Shown piece by piece: positions 1-9,378 of a DNA stretch of 37,254 nt. The DNA is from Hyphomicrobiales bacterium (GTDB lineage Bacteria; Pseudomonadota; Alphaproteobacteria; Rhizobiales; Aestuariivirgaceae). A model generated the notes under the pieces. It ran no database searches, was not told the DNA's origin, and worked only from the letters and a program-made list of their open reading frames with translations. The position numbers and the translations under genes are program-made. Where the stretch lies: assembly GCA_025359215.1 (NCBI GenBank), contig JANYHE010000144.1, forward strand, positions 1-37,254, read 5' to 3'. The first letter of the stretch is position 1. Each line of letters begins with the position of its first letter.

Positions 1-1
1 T

Positions 2-469
2 ATTATGGCGATTGCCAAAGGCATTGGCGGCGGCTTTCCTTTGGGTGCCGTGCTAGCAACAGAAAGTGCTGCCAGTGGCATGGTGGCAGGCACGCATGGC
101 TCTACATTTGGGGGCAATCCTTTGGCCACGGCTGTGGGCAACGCGGTGCTGGATGTCGTTCTTGAGGATGGTTTTCTCGAAAATGTTCAGCGCCAGTCGA
201 TTAATCTGAAGCAAAAGCTTGAACGACTGAAAGATCAGCACCCTTCAGTTATTGAAGAAATTCGAGGCACGGGTTTAATGATGGGTATTAAGACTAAGCC
301 CCTCAACACTGAATTTATAAAAGCAGCATTAGATCAACATCTCTTAGTGCTGGCCGCGGGCGATAATATTGTGCGCCTTTTGCCGCCGCTCATCGTAACC
401 GATGCCGATGTGACTGAGGCCGTGAACAAACTGGAAGCCGCTTGTGTGGCTTTAGAGAAGAAAAACTAA
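2..469 (+). CDS. argD: Acetylornithine aminotransferase, C-terminal part (cut by window edge)
   Basis: This is the C-terminal part of a class III PLP-dependent aminotransferase. It transfers an amino group from glutamate to N-acetylglutamate semialdehyde in arginine synthesis, in the cytoplasm. The reading frame is open from base 2, and the first visible residues, [16 protein letters not shown], contain the PLP-binding lysine motif AKGIGGGFP. The [12 protein letters not shown] stretch that follows is also typical of the family. About 155 residues of a protein usually near 400 are present, so the start lies outside the window. The stop codon directly abuts the ATG of argF (TAA-ATG), so the two are almost certainly one operon. 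Ornithine or succinylornithine aminotransferases look similar, but the argF neighbour favours ArgD. Confidence 0.93.
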   Translation: MMAIAKGIGGGFPLGAVLATESAASGMVAGTHGSTFGGNPLATAVGNAVLDVVLEDGFLENVQRQSINLKQKLERLKDQHPSVIEEIRGTGLMMGIKTKPLNTEFIKAALDQHLLVLAAGDNIVRLLPPLIVTDADVTEAVNKLEAACVALEKKN

Positions 470-1393
470 ATGTCTCATTTTCTAGATTTGAAAGATTTCA
501 CCAAGCTCCAATTGCGGGCCATGCTGGACGGCGCATCAAGCCGCAAAAAATCTCGCATCAATTTGCCAAAGGGTGCTGTGGATTCTGATCTTCCTCTGAA
601 AGGCAAAGCCATTGCTTTGGTGTTTGAGCGCCCCTCCACGCGCACGCGCTTCTCGTTTGAAATGGCCATCCGGCAATTGGGTGGCGAAGTGTTCACTGTG
701 TCCGGTGCTGAAATGCAACTGGGCCGCGGTGAAACCATTGCCGATACGGCGCGCGTTGTTTCGCGCTATGTTGATGGTGTGATGTTGCGCGCCAAGGCGC
801 ATGAGACAATGCTGGAGTTTGCCTCGGCAGCCAGCATTCCCGTGATCAACGGCCTCACCAATCGCACCCACCCCACACAAGTTCTGGCCGATGTGCTCAC
901 TCTTGAAGAGCATAGAGGTGCAATCGACACGCAGCGTGTGGCTTGGGTTGGCGATGGCAATAATGTTTGCGCCTCATGGATTGAAGCTGTGGGTGTGTTG
1001 GGTGGCTCGCTGCGGATTGGCAGTCCAGACTCTTTGCGCCCCGGTGCTGAGTTTATGAATTGGGCAACCCAGAAAAAAGCCGATGTTGAGGTGATGCTTT
1101 CGCCAGAAGACGCTGTGCAACAAGCTGATTGTGTGGTGACCGACGCGTGGGTTTCTATGCATGATGAAGACATTGAAAATCGTCATAACCTGCTGAAGTC
1201 TTATCAAGTGAACCAAGCCTTGATGAAACATGCGGCCAAAGACGCCTTATTCATGCATTGCTTGCCTGCGCACCGCAATGAAGAAGTGACCGACGATATT
1301 ATGGATGGCCCACATTCAGTTGTGTTTGACGAAGCTGAAAATCGCCTCCATGCGCAAAAGGCGATTCTGCTGAACTGCTTCGGAAAACTCTAA
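470..1393 (+). CDS. argF: Ornithine carbamoyltransferase
   Basis: This cytoplasmic enzyme makes citrulline from ornithine and carbamoyl phosphate. The 307-residue length is normal for the family. The carbamoyl-phosphate loop STRTR is at residues 56-60 and the HPTQVLAD motif follows in the first domain. The ornithine-domain HCLP motif is at about 263-266. The ATG begins immediately after the argD stop, and the gene's own TAA overlaps the hslO start by one base (TAATG). Translation of argD, argF and hslO is therefore likely coupled. The presence of HCLP and the arginine-pathway neighbour argue against aspartate carbamoyltransferase. Confidence 0.97.
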   Translation: MSHFLDLKDFTKLQLRAMLDGASSRKKSRINLPKGAVDSDLPLKGKAIALVFERPSTRTRFSFEMAIRQLGGEVFTVSGAEMQLGRGETIADTARVVSRYVDGVMLRAKAHETMLEFASAASIPVINGLTNRTHPTQVLADVLTLEEHRGAIDTQRVAWVGDGNNVCASWIEAVGVLGGSLRIGSPDSLRPGAEFMNWATQKKADVEVMLSPEDAVQQADCVVTDAWVSMHDEDIENRHNLLKSYQVNQALMKHAAKDALFMHCLPAHRNEEVTDDIMDGPHSVVFDEAENRLHAQKAILLNCFGKL

Positions 1394-2316
1394 TGGTCGA
1401 TGTTGTCATTCCCTTTGCTGTAAAGCCCCTTGGCGTGCGCGGTCGCATTGTCAGGCTTGGGGCAGTGATTGATGATATTCTGTCGCGTCATGATTATCCT
1501 GAGCCTGTCTCGGCACTTGTGGCAGAATCGGTGGCTCTCACCGCCATGCTGGGCACAGCGCTCAAGTTCAACGGCAAATTTATTCTGCAAACCAAAACCC
1601 AAGGCCCCGTGCAAATGTTGGTGGCCGATTTTGTGTCGCCCGGCGGGGTTCGGGGTTGCGCCAAATTTTCCAAGCCTCGCATTGAGGAGATGAAAAAACC
1701 TGATCAAAAGCAATTGCTTGGCGAAGGCATTCTGGGAATGACGGTAGATCAGGGTGCCGACATGGAGCGCTATCAAGGCATTGTGCAATTGGGCGACTCG
1801 ACGCTGGCCGATGCCGCACACACTTATTTCCACCAGTCAGAGCAAATCCCCACCCGCCTGCGCGTTGCTGCTGGGCCATTGTTAGCGCGCGGCGAAAAGC
1901 AAACCCATTGGCGCGCCGGTGCCATTCTTGTGCAGCATTTACCAAGTGAAGGTGGCTCGTCGCCCTTGCCTGAAATGCAAGGTGATGTGCCTGAGGGCGA
2001 AGAACATGTCGTTGAGGAAGACGATAACTGGGTCAAAGCCCGTTTGCTTCTCGACACCATCGAAGACCATGAATTGCTGGACCCGACTTTAACGGCAGAG
2101 GATATTCTTTACAGGCTCTATCATGAAGATGGCGTCATAGTTTATCCGGCCATTCCCATCACACGCCACTGCACCTGCTCGCGCGAAACAGTGTCCACGA
2201 TGTTGCAAAATTTCTCGGCAAGTGACCGTGCCGATATGGTGAAGGATGAGCAGATCGAAGTCACCTGCGAATTCTGCTCAACCCCTTATCGTTTTAAGCT
2301 TGCAGATTTCGCTTGA
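1393..2316 (+). CDS. hslO: Hsp33 redox-regulated molecular chaperone
   Basis: Hsp33 is a cytoplasmic holdase activated by oxidation when four zinc-binding cysteines form disulfides. The C-terminal redox switch is complete: a CxC pair at residues 260 and 262 and a CxxC pair at 292 and 295. The spacing matches the family. Length is 307 residues, close to the usual 290-330. The start ATG shares its first base with the argF stop. The 3' end overlaps the convergent yccF gene by 31 bp, so no terminator lies between them. The argF-hslO pairing is common in Hyphomicrobiales. Confidence 0.96.
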   Translation: MVDVVIPFAVKPLGVRGRIVRLGAVIDDILSRHDYPEPVSALVAESVALTAMLGTALKFNGKFILQTKTQGPVQMLVADFVSPGGVRGCAKFSKPRIEEMKKPDQKQLLGEGILGMTVDQGADMERYQGIVQLGDSTLADAAHTYFHQSEQIPTRLRVAAGPLLARGEKQTHWRAGAILVQHLPSEGGSSPLPEMQGDVPEGEEHVVEEDDNWVKARLLLDTIEDHELLDPTLTAEDILYRLYHEDGVIVYPAIPITRHCTCSRETVSTMLQNFSASDRADMVKDEQIEVTCEFCSTPYRFKLADFA

Positions 2317-2732
2317 GGCATTGCCGGCCACAACACTTCAGTTGAGACCACAGTTTTGCCCACAGGGAAAAGCGATGCCATGGCCAGCTTCACGTGCGCC
2401 CACGCAAAGGGAATGCCAATGATGGTGACAGCAAAGGCAACTGCTGCCGTGAGGTGAGCCAGTGCTAACCACCACCCAGCCAGCACAAACCAAATCACAT
2501 TGCCAATGGTGCCAAGCGTGCCGGTGCCCAAATCGCCTCGGCCATTCAACTCATTGCGTGAAACAATATCATAGCCAAACGGCCAAAACGTGTAGCGAGC
2601 AATCATAAAGCACGAACGCGCCCAAGGCAGGCCCACAATGGTGAGCGCCATAATTACGCCAGCCAAAACCCAGCCTAACCCAGCAAAAAATCCACCAAGC
2701 ACAAACCAAACAAGATTGAGAATGAAGATCAT
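2286..2732 (-). CDS. yccF: YccF domain inner-membrane protein
   Basis: A small membrane protein of the YccF family with no established biochemical role. It is 148 residues long, the same length as the E. coli protein as I recall it. Two hydrophobic blocks are visible, at about residues 1-35 and 75-115. They carry the family features VGLPWARSCF and, in the second half, IIGIPFAWAHVKLA and PVGKTVVS. A strong Shine-Dalgarno (GGAGG at 2741-2745) sits 8 nt before the ATG. The gene runs convergent to hslO and overlaps its end. A repeat element lies upstream, leaving only a short promoter region. Confidence 0.9.
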   Translation of the reverse strand: MIFILNLVWFVLGGFFAGLGWVLAGVIMALTIVGLPWARSCFMIARYTFWPFGYDIVSRNELNGRGDLGTGTLGTIGNVIWFVLAGWWLALAHLTAAVAFAVTIIGIPFAWAHVKLAMASLFPVGKTVVSTEVLWPAMPQAKSASLKR

Positions 2733-2789
2733 AATGGGGTCCTCCGATTAAGGGAGATGTGGGGAGAGTATTGAAAAATGCAATACTCT

Positions 2790-2930
2790 TTCTCCTATCC
2801 CTCTACGCGGAGCGGGGAGGGTGGATCGCGTAGCGAGACGGGTGGGGAGCTCGGTGTTAGATGTTACTTTCATTGCCCCAGCCCCATCCGCCCCAAGTGG
2901 GGCACCTTCCCCCTTGCGGGGGAAGGAGAA
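2790..2930. repeat. Structured intergenic repeat, copy A
   Basis: A GC-rich non-coding element fills most of the gap between yccF and apaG. It is bounded by short inverted arms TTCTCCT (2790-2796) and AGGAGAA (2924-2930). It contains a 9-bp hairpin at 2905-2926 and a 5-bp hairpin, GCCCC-AAGT-GGGGC, at 2890-2903. A closely related copy lies at 23111-23244 in the opposite orientation. The stretch from about 2816 to 2838 is essentially identical between copies. I see no coding capacity and no transposase. It looks like a dispersed palindromic repeat of the kind common in alphaproteobacterial intergenic regions. Confidence 0.8.
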
Positions 2931-2935
2931 GATCC

Positions 2936-3328
2936 TCAATTCACACTGTGCTTGTCATAAGGGCTATCGAGTGAAAACGCAGGGATCACCACATCAAAAT
3001 GTTCAGCCTTGCTGTTCACCATGCCGTAGCTGCCACTCATTAATCCTGAAGGTGTCGCAAGCGGGCACCCTGAAGTATATTCAAATTTGTCGCCGGGCTG
3101 TAGCAAGGGTTGCTCGCCAATCACGCCATCGCCGCGCACCTCTTGTTTGCGGCCCAAACCATCGGTGATCACCCAATGCCGCGTCAGCAGTTTCACAGGC
3201 TCGCCGCTCAAATTTTCCAGCGTGATGGTATAGGCCCACACATATTTGTTTTCGTCAGGGTCCGATTGGTGTTCCAGAAATTGGGGTCGCACAACAACGT
3301 GAATATGCCGGGTGGTTTGTTCATACAT
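2936..3328 (-). CDS. apaG: ApaG/CorD domain protein
   Basis: A small cytoplasmic beta-sandwich protein of the ApaG family, linked to metal or nucleotide binding but with no settled function in bacteria. The body shows the family pattern: SDPDENKYVWAYTITLEN, then TRHWVITDGLG, the glycine-rich RGDGVIGEQP, and SGSYGMV. I chose the ATG at 3328, giving 130 residues, because family members start MY..TR.I.V at this point. A GTG two codons upstream at 3334 is possible. The stop lies 5 bp beyond repeat copy A. The gene is divergent from dcd across about 85 bp. Confidence 0.93.
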   Translation of the reverse strand: MYEQTTRHIHVVVRPQFLEHQSDPDENKYVWAYTITLENLSGEPVKLLTRHWVITDGLGRKQEVRGDGVIGEQPLLQPGDKFEYTSGCPLATPSGLMSGSYGMVNSKAEHFDVVIPAFSLDSPYDKHSVN

Positions 3329-3413
3329 CCCCACAGTCTAGCCCCTTCTGAGCAGTTTTCCACTGAGAAACTTCGCACTTGCGCAAAACCCTGAATTCCC
3401 GCCAAAAGGGATC

Positions 3414-4526
3414 ATGAGCACAATTCAAACCCATGGCATTTTGCCGGCCCGCCAGATCGCAGATTATTGCGAGCAGGGCTATATCACTTTGGCGCACGCG
3501 CTTGCCGCCGATCAAATCCAGCCCGCCAGCCTCGATCTGAGATTGGGAAATGTGGCCTACCGTGTGCGCGCATCTTTTCTGCCGGGGCCAAACCGAAAAG
3601 TTTCAGACAAGCTTAAAGATATAGTCTTGCATGAAATGAATCTCGCAGAAGGAGCCGTTCTTGAAACCGGCTGTGTTTACATCGTGCCCTTGCAGGAATC
3701 TTTGAACTTGCCCAAAGGCATTTCCGCCGCCGCCAATCCAAAAAGCTCTACGGGCAGGCTCGATATTTTCACACGCGTGATTACGGACTATGCGCAAGAA
3801 TTTGATAAGGTTCCGGAAGCCTATGAAGGCCCCCTCTATGCTGAAATTTCGCCACGCACATTTTCCATCCTGGCCCGCGAAGGCTCCAGACTTTCACAAA
3901 TCCGTTTCCGTGCCGGCCCAAGCCTTGCCACCGATGCGTTGATCCATGAACTCAATGCACGAGAACCTTTGATTGCTTCCGGCACTGTAAACATTGATGG
4001 TGGCCTTGCTCTCACCGTTGATCTTTCGGGCGGCGATGGCTCAAACCCAGTGGGCTTTCGCGCCAAACGCCATTCAGCGTTAGTCGATGTTGATAAAAAA
4101 TCGGCATTGAATGTGCTCGATTATTGGGAACCCATCTGGCACAAGGGCTCGCTCATTTTAGATCCCGATCAGTTTTATATTCTCGCTTCAAAAGAAGCCG
4201 TGCGCATTCCGCCAAGCCATGCCGCCGAAATGGTGCCGTTCAATCCATTGGTGGGAGAATTCCGCGTGCATTATGCAGGCTTCTTTGATCCAGGCTTTGG
4301 TCACTCATCGGGCCACGGTGAAGGCGCGCGTGCTGTTTTGGAAGTGCGCAGCCATGAAGTGCCCTTTATATTGGAAGATGCTCAAATAATAGGCAGGCTC
4401 ATTTACGAGCCCTTAACAGAAGCACCGCAGATGGTTTATGGTCAAGACATGGGTAGCAATTATCAAAAACAGGGGCTAAAACTCTCTAAACATTTCAAGA
4501 CCTATGATGGGGCATATAGGTCATAA
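3414..4526 (+). CDS. dcd: 2'-deoxycytidine 5'-triphosphate deaminase, double-length form
   Basis: Predicted to deaminate dCTP to dUTP for thymidylate synthesis. At 370 residues it is about twice the length of E. coli Dcd and matches the two-domain form found in many alphaproteobacteria. The N-terminal half has IQPASLDLRLG and ANPKSSTGRLDIFTRV, including the PKSS.GR substrate-binding motif. The second half repeats the pattern loosely: ILASKEAVRIPPSHAAEM, then PFNPLVGEFRVHYAGFFDPGFG. Start is the ATG at 3414 with a weak AAAAGGG upstream. The gene is followed by a hairpin and tRNA-Gly. Confidence 0.93.
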   Translation: MSTIQTHGILPARQIADYCEQGYITLAHALAADQIQPASLDLRLGNVAYRVRASFLPGPNRKVSDKLKDIVLHEMNLAEGAVLETGCVYIVPLQESLNLPKGISAAANPKSSTGRLDIFTRVITDYAQEFDKVPEAYEGPLYAEISPRTFSILAREGSRLSQIRFRAGPSLATDALIHELNAREPLIASGTVNIDGGLALTVDLSGGDGSNPVGFRAKRHSALVDVDKKSALNVLDYWEPIWHKGSLILDPDQFYILASKEAVRIPPSHAAEMVPFNPLVGEFRVHYAGFFDPGFGHSSGHGEGARAVLEVRSHEVPFILEDAQIIGRLIYEPLTEAPQMVYGQDMGSNYQKQGLKLSKHFKTYDGAYRS

Positions 4527-4536
4527 GGTGTGTGCT

Positions 4537-4557
4537 ACAAAACTTGCAGAGTTTTGT
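4537..4557 (+). terminator. Hairpin after dcd, possible terminator
   Basis: A perfect 8-bp inverted repeat, ACAAAACT and AGTTTTGT with a 5-nt loop, begins 10 bases after the dcd stop. The flanks GTGTG and CGCAC can extend the stem with one G-T wobble. There is no T-run after it, so it is not a textbook Rho-independent terminator. It lies 25 bp before the tRNA gene. Confidence 0.45.
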
Positions 4558-4582
4558 AATTCGCACATGCTGATAAATAAGC

Positions 4583-4657
4583 GCGGGCGTAGTTCAGTGG
4601 TAGAACATCTGCTTCCCAAGCAGAATGTCGTGGGTTCGACTCCCATCGCCCGCTCCA
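4583..4657 (+). tRNA. tRNA-Gly (anticodon CCC)
   Basis: A full cloverleaf can be folded by eye. The acceptor stem pairs GCGGGCG at 4583-4589 with CGCCCGC at 4647-4653. The anticodon stem TCTGC/GCAGA encloses the loop TTCCCAA, with anticodon CCC at 4615-4617 reading GGG glycine codons. The T-arm contains GGGTTCGACTCCC. The 3' CCA is encoded at 4655-4657. Only 30 bp separate it from the glgP start, leaving little room for a separate glgP promoter. Confidence 0.97.
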
Positions 4658-4687
4658 AATTCATTTCAATAAAATAAAGGTTGTCGA

Positions 4688-7138
4688 ATGTCGTTAGCAG
4701 CGAAGTCCAGTGCAGAAGCGGTGAAAGCCGAAATTATTTCAAAGCTCACTTATGCAATTGGCAAAGACCCTGTTGTCGCCAAGCGGCATGATTGGCTGGC
4801 CGCAACTATTTTAGCTTTACGCGATCATATTATCGACCGTTGGATGGAATCGACCCGCGAGGCCTATAAGGCTAATTCCAAGCGCGTCTATTATCTGTCA
4901 CTCGAATTTCTGATCGGCCGTTTGCTGCGCGATGCGTTGAGCAACCTTGACCTCACCACCAGTTTTGAAAATGCCCTCGAAAGCTTGGGCGTCGATCTGG
5001 CGCTCACTGAGGCTTTGGAGCCTGACGCGGCTTTGGGAAATGGCGGGCTTGGTCGCTTGGCCGCCTGCTTTATGGAAAGCATGGCCAGCCTTGGCATTCC
5101 GGCTTATGGCTATGGCATACGCTATAAGCACGGCCTGTTCCGTCAGCTCATTAAAGATGGTTGGCAAATGGAAGTGCCGGAAGATTGGCTTGAAAACGGC
5201 AATCCATGGGAATTTGCCCGCCGCGAATCCGCTTATAAAATTTCATTTGGCGGCTCCATTTTTGCCGACAAGCCCAATGATGTGACATCAAAAGCAACGT
5301 GGCACCCTGATGAAGTGATGTTGGCCATGGCCTTTGACACACCCATGGTGGGTTGGCGTGGCAAGCGCGTGAACACCTTGCGCCTCTGGTCGGCACGCTC
5401 CATTGATCCGATACAACTGGAAGCTTTTAACCAAGGCGACTTTACCGGCGCATTGTCAAATGCAAACCGCGCTGAAATTCTCACACGTGTGCTCTATCCG
5501 TCAGACTCAAATCCGGCTGGTCAAGAGTTGCGCCTGCGCCAAGAATATTTTTTCACCTCAGCTTCTTTGCAGGATATTATCCGCCGCCATTTGCAGCAAT
5601 ATCCTGATGTGTTGAACTTGGCTGATAAAGCGGCTGTGCAAATCAACGACTCGCATCCGGCCATCGCCGTAGCGGAACTCATGCGCCTCTTGGTTGATGA
5701 GCATCACGTGGTGTGGAGCAAGGCTTGGGAAATCACCCAAGCGGTGATTGCCTATACCAATCACACGCTTTTGTCTGAGGCTCTGGAAAGCTGGCCGCTG
5801 CAATTGTTTGAACGCATGTTGCCGCGTCATTTGCAAATTATCTATGCCATCAATGATCTGATTATCGTGCGCGCCCGCAATGTGGTGGATTCGAACGATG
5901 AGTTTGTGGCCTCAGTCTCCTTGATTGACGAGCATGGTTCTAAGCGTGTGCGCATGGCGCAACTGGCTTTTGCCGGGGCCCACAGTGTGAATGGTGTTTC
6001 TGCCTTGCACACCGAGTTGATGAAAAAGAATGTGTTTAAAAATTTGAACACATTGTTCCCCGGCCGCATTAACAACAAAACCAATGGCATCACACCGCGC
6101 CGCTGGTTGCGCGGTGCCAATCCGCAGCTTTCGGCGTTGTTAACAGAGGCAGCAGGTGTTGAGTCGCTGGATAATGCTGAATTATTGGTCAATGCGGCAA
6201 GCCATGTCAATGATAAAAACTTCATCGCAAAGTTTTCAAAAATCAAACTGCAAAATAAAATGGAACTGGCGAATTTGATCCAAGCCCGCATGGAAATCAA
6301 AGTTGACCCAAGTGCCATGTTTGACGTGCAGATCAAGCGCATTCACGAATATAAGCGTCAACTTTTAAATATTCTGGAAACCATTGATCTCTATTTGAAG
6401 ATCAAAGCTGAACCCAATCGTGACTGGTCGCCACGTGTTAAAATTTTTGCAGGCAAAGCGGCAGCAAGCTATGCCCAAGCCAAGCTGATCATTAAACTGA
6501 TCAACGAAGTGGCCAATGTTGTAAACAACGATCCAGACATTAAGGGCCAGCTCAAGGTCGTTTTCATTCCAAATTATAATGTAAGCTTGGCTGAGGTGAT
6601 TGTTCCGGCGACTGACCTGTCCGAGCAAATTTCAACGGCGGGCATGGAAGCCTCCGGCACCGGCAATATGAAGTTTGCCCTGAATGGCGCGTTGACTGTT
6701 GGCACCTTGGACGGCGCCAATGTTGAAATGCGTGACCATGTGGGGGCAGAACATTTCTTCATCTTCGGCCTCACTGCTCAAGAAGTGGAAGACCGCCGTG
6801 CCGCAGGAGTGGATGGTCACGGCGTGGTTGAAGCATCGCCGCGCTTGCGCGTTGTCTTAAAGGCTTTGGCGCAAGGCCTGTTTTCAGCAGGTGACACCGG
6901 ACTTTACCAGCCGATCATCGGCTCAATTTATAACGGTGACTATTTCATGATCGGTTCTGATTTCAACTCTTATGTGGCGGCCCAGAAAAATCTTTCTAAC
7001 ATTTGGAAGCAACAACAGGACTGGACGAAGCACGCAATTCAGAATAGCGTTCACATGGGCTGGTTCTCTTCTGATCGCACAATCAAGGAATATGCCCGCG
7101 AAATTTGGAACGTACCGGTCAACTGGCCGGCAAACTGA
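4688..7138 (+). CDS. glgP: Glycogen/starch phosphorylase
   Basis: A GT35 phosphorylase that uses phosphate to release glucose-1-phosphate from alpha-1,4-glucan ends. It is 816 residues, normal for the family. The N-terminal block includes YYLSLEFLIGRLL and the glycine-rich DAALGNGGLGRLAACF. The C-terminal PLP site is ASGTGNMKFALNG with lysine at about residue 662, followed by GTLDGANVEM. It is the first gene of a six-gene glycogen operon and is followed by glgB after 13 bp. Its product feeds pgm, encoded downstream. The start ATG has AAAGG upstream. Confidence 0.97.
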   Translation: MSLAAKSSAEAVKAEIISKLTYAIGKDPVVAKRHDWLAATILALRDHIIDRWMESTREAYKANSKRVYYLSLEFLIGRLLRDALSNLDLTTSFENALESLGVDLALTEALEPDAALGNGGLGRLAACFMESMASLGIPAYGYGIRYKHGLFRQLIKDGWQMEVPEDWLENGNPWEFARRESAYKISFGGSIFADKPNDVTSKATWHPDEVMLAMAFDTPMVGWRGKRVNTLRLWSARSIDPIQLEAFNQGDFTGALSNANRAEILTRVLYPSDSNPAGQELRLRQEYFFTSASLQDIIRRHLQQYPDVLNLADKAAVQINDSHPAIAVAELMRLLVDEHHVVWSKAWEITQAVIAYTNHTLLSEALESWPLQLFERMLPRHLQIIYAINDLIIVRARNVVDSNDEFVASVSLIDEHGSKRVRMAQLAFAGAHSVNGVSALHTELMKKNVFKNLNTLFPGRINNKTNGITPRRWLRGANPQLSALLTEAAGVESLDNAELLVNAASHVNDKNFIAKFSKIKLQNKMELANLIQARMEIKVDPSAMFDVQIKRIHEYKRQLLNILETIDLYLKIKAEPNRDWSPRVKIFAGKAAASYAQAKLIIKLINEVANVVNNDPDIKGQLKVVFIPNYNVSLAEVIVPATDLSEQISTAGMEASGTGNMKFALNGALTVGTLDGANVEMRDHVGAEHFFIFGLTAQEVEDRRAAGVDGHGVVEASPRLRVVLKALAQGLFSAGDTGLYQPIIGSIYNGDYFMIGSDFNSYVAAQKNLSNIWKQQQDWTKHAIQNSVHMGWFSSDRTIKEYAREIWNVPVNWPAN

Positions 7139-7151
7139 AAGTTAAACGGAA

Positions 7152-9344
7152 ATGGCCGAACCGAAGTGGAAAACCAGCGGCCCTGAAATCGAAGCCATTG
7201 TAAATGGCAGGCATGCAGACCCATTCAAAGTGCTGGGCCTGCATCCCGTGGGCAAAAGCTGGGTGGCGCGCGCGTTTATACCGGGCGCTGAAACCGTAAC
7301 TGCACAAAGCCTCGATGGGAAGAATTTAGGCGAGTTGACCATGGTCAACAAAGCCGGATTTTTTGAAGGCAAAGTAAAAGCCAGCGCGCAGCAGGTTTTG
7401 CAATTTGTCTGCGCCAATGCCAAAGCCACTTGGACAGTTTCAGATGCCTATTCGATTGGCCCTGTCCTTGGCCCTCAAGATGATTACTTTATGGCAGAGG
7501 GCAATCACCTTCGCCTTTACGATAAGTTGGGCGCACATCCTTTGAAAATGGATGGCGTAGAAGGTGTTCACTTCGCAGTGTGGGCCCCCAATGCTGAGCG
7601 CGTTTCTGTGGTGGGCGATTTTAATCTGTGGGATGGCCGCCGCCACGTGATGCGCAAACGCATGGATGTGGGCGTATGGGAAATTTTCGTGCCCGATGCG
7701 CATGTGGGCCAAGGCTATAAATTTGAATTGATCGACAAGCAGGGCGGTCTGCATTTAAAGTCTGACCCCTATGGTTTTGCAGCAGAGCTTCGGCCAAACA
7801 CGGCGTCCAAAGTCACCCGCACGGATGGCTTCACATGGTCCGATGAAAATTATCTAAAAGCCCGTGTCGCTCCCGATAAGCGCCGCGTGCCCATGAGTAT
7901 TTATGAAGTTCATCTGGGCTCATGGCGCAAGAATGATGGCGATGCTTTTCTCAGTTACGATGAATTGTCCGACCAGCTGATTTCTTATGTGGTTGATATG
8001 GGTTTTACCCACCTCGAACTTTTACCCGTTAGCGAATTTCCTTATGATCCTTCATGGGGCTATCAGCCAGTGGGCCTGTTTGCACCCACCTCGCGCTTTG
8101 GCGATCCTGCCGGTTTTGCACGGTTCGTTGACAAAGCCCATGCCGCAAATATTGGCATTATTCTCGATTGGGTTCCGGCCCATTTCCCAGTTGATGCGCA
8201 TGGCCTTTCAAAATTTGATGGCACAGCACTTTATGAACACGAAGATCCGCGCCAAGGTTTCCACCCTGATTGGAACACGGCGATTTATAATTTCGGCCGC
8301 AAGGAAGTGCAAAGTTTCCTGCTCAATAATGCGCTGTTCTGGCTGGAGCGTTATCACCTTGATGGCTTGCGCGTTGATGCTGTGGCCTCGATGCTTTATT
8401 TGGATTACAGCCGCAAAGAAGGTGAGTGGATTCCCAATCAATATGGTGGCCGCGAAAACTTAGAAGCCATCGCATTCCTGCAACGCATGAACCACGAAAC
8501 TTATGGCCAGCACCCGGGCATTGTGACGATTGCCGAAGAATCCACCGCGTTTCCCGGTGTGTCCAAACCCACCAGCACGGGTGGTTTAGGTTTTGGTTTC
8601 AAATGGAACATGGGCTTCATGCACGACACGCTGCAATATATGCAGCGCGAAGGGGTTTATCGTAAACACCACCACAATGATCTCACCTTCGGCCTGCTCT
8701 ATGCCTTCACCGAAAACTTTGTGCTGCCTTTGTCTCATGATGAAGTGGTGCATGGCAAAGGCTCGCTGCTGGCTAAAATGTCCGGCGATGATTGGCAAAA
8801 ATTTGCAACCTTGCGCGCTTACTTAAGTTTCATGTGGGCCTATCCCGGCAAAAAGCTTTTGTTCATGGGTCAAGAAATGGCACCTTGGGGCGAGTGGAAC
8901 CACACGCAAAGCCTTGATTGGAACTTGCTGCAACACGCCCCCCACAAGGGCATGCAATCCCTCATCCGCGATCTTAACCATCTCTATCGCAACAATCCCG
9001 CACTCTATGCCCGCGATTGCGAGCCTGAAGGCTATGAATGGCTGATTGGTGATGACGCTGAAAATTCAGTCTTCGCTTGGGCAAGACATGCAGGTGATGG
9101 AAAAAAACCCGTTGCGGTGGTTTCGAATTTCACATCAGTAGTGCGCGAAAATTATATTCTGCCCTTGCCAAAGTCTGGAATCTGGGTTGAAGTCTTTAAT
9201 AGTGACGCAGAAAACTATTGGGGCACAGGCAAAGGCAACCAAGGAAAAATAGAAGCAAAGAACGGGCCGTCGCACGGAAAGCCAGCCTCAGCCCTCATAA
9301 CTTTGCCACCGTTAGCCACAGTGTATTTTGTGGCTGAAGAATAA
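7152..9344 (+). CDS. glgB: 1,4-alpha-glucan branching enzyme
   Basis: A GH13 branching enzyme that makes alpha-1,6 branch points in glycogen. The protein has 730 residues with N-terminal branching-enzyme/CBM48-type regions, for example VHFAVWAPNAERVSVVGDFN. The GH13 barrel follows from about residue 245. Catalytic motifs are clear: DWVPAHFP, GLRVDAVASMLYLDYS with the nucleophile Asp at about 409, IAEESTAFPGV with the acid/base Glu at about 462, and LSHDEVVHG. The 53-residue spacing between Asp and Glu matches E. coli GlgB. It lies between glgP and glgC on the same strand. Confidence 0.97.
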   Translation: MAEPKWKTSGPEIEAIVNGRHADPFKVLGLHPVGKSWVARAFIPGAETVTAQSLDGKNLGELTMVNKAGFFEGKVKASAQQVLQFVCANAKATWTVSDAYSIGPVLGPQDDYFMAEGNHLRLYDKLGAHPLKMDGVEGVHFAVWAPNAERVSVVGDFNLWDGRRHVMRKRMDVGVWEIFVPDAHVGQGYKFELIDKQGGLHLKSDPYGFAAELRPNTASKVTRTDGFTWSDENYLKARVAPDKRRVPMSIYEVHLGSWRKNDGDAFLSYDELSDQLISYVVDMGFTHLELLPVSEFPYDPSWGYQPVGLFAPTSRFGDPAGFARFVDKAHAANIGIILDWVPAHFPVDAHGLSKFDGTALYEHEDPRQGFHPDWNTAIYNFGRKEVQSFLLNNALFWLERYHLDGLRVDAVASMLYLDYSRKEGEWIPNQYGGRENLEAIAFLQRMNHETYGQHPGIVTIAEESTAFPGVSKPTSTGGLGFGFKWNMGFMHDTLQYMQREGVYRKHHHNDLTFGLLYAFTENFVLPLSHDEVVHGKGSLLAKMSGDDWQKFATLRAYLSFMWAYPGKKLLFMGQEMAPWGEWNHTQSLDWNLLQHAPHKGMQSLIRDLNHLYRNNPALYARDCEPEGYEWLIGDDAENSVFAWARHAGDGKKPVAVVSNFTSVVRENYILPLPKSGIWVEVFNSDAENYWGTGKGNQGKIEAKNGPSHGKPASALITLPPLATVYFVAEE

Positions 9345-9378
9345 ATAAGAAACGAATGCTGGATTGGGAGTTACAGCA

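Noticed and set aside
2778-3168. Small plus-strand open frames between yccF and apaG
   Set aside because: They are formed from repeat copy A and the complement of apaG, and have no ribosome site or recognisable product.
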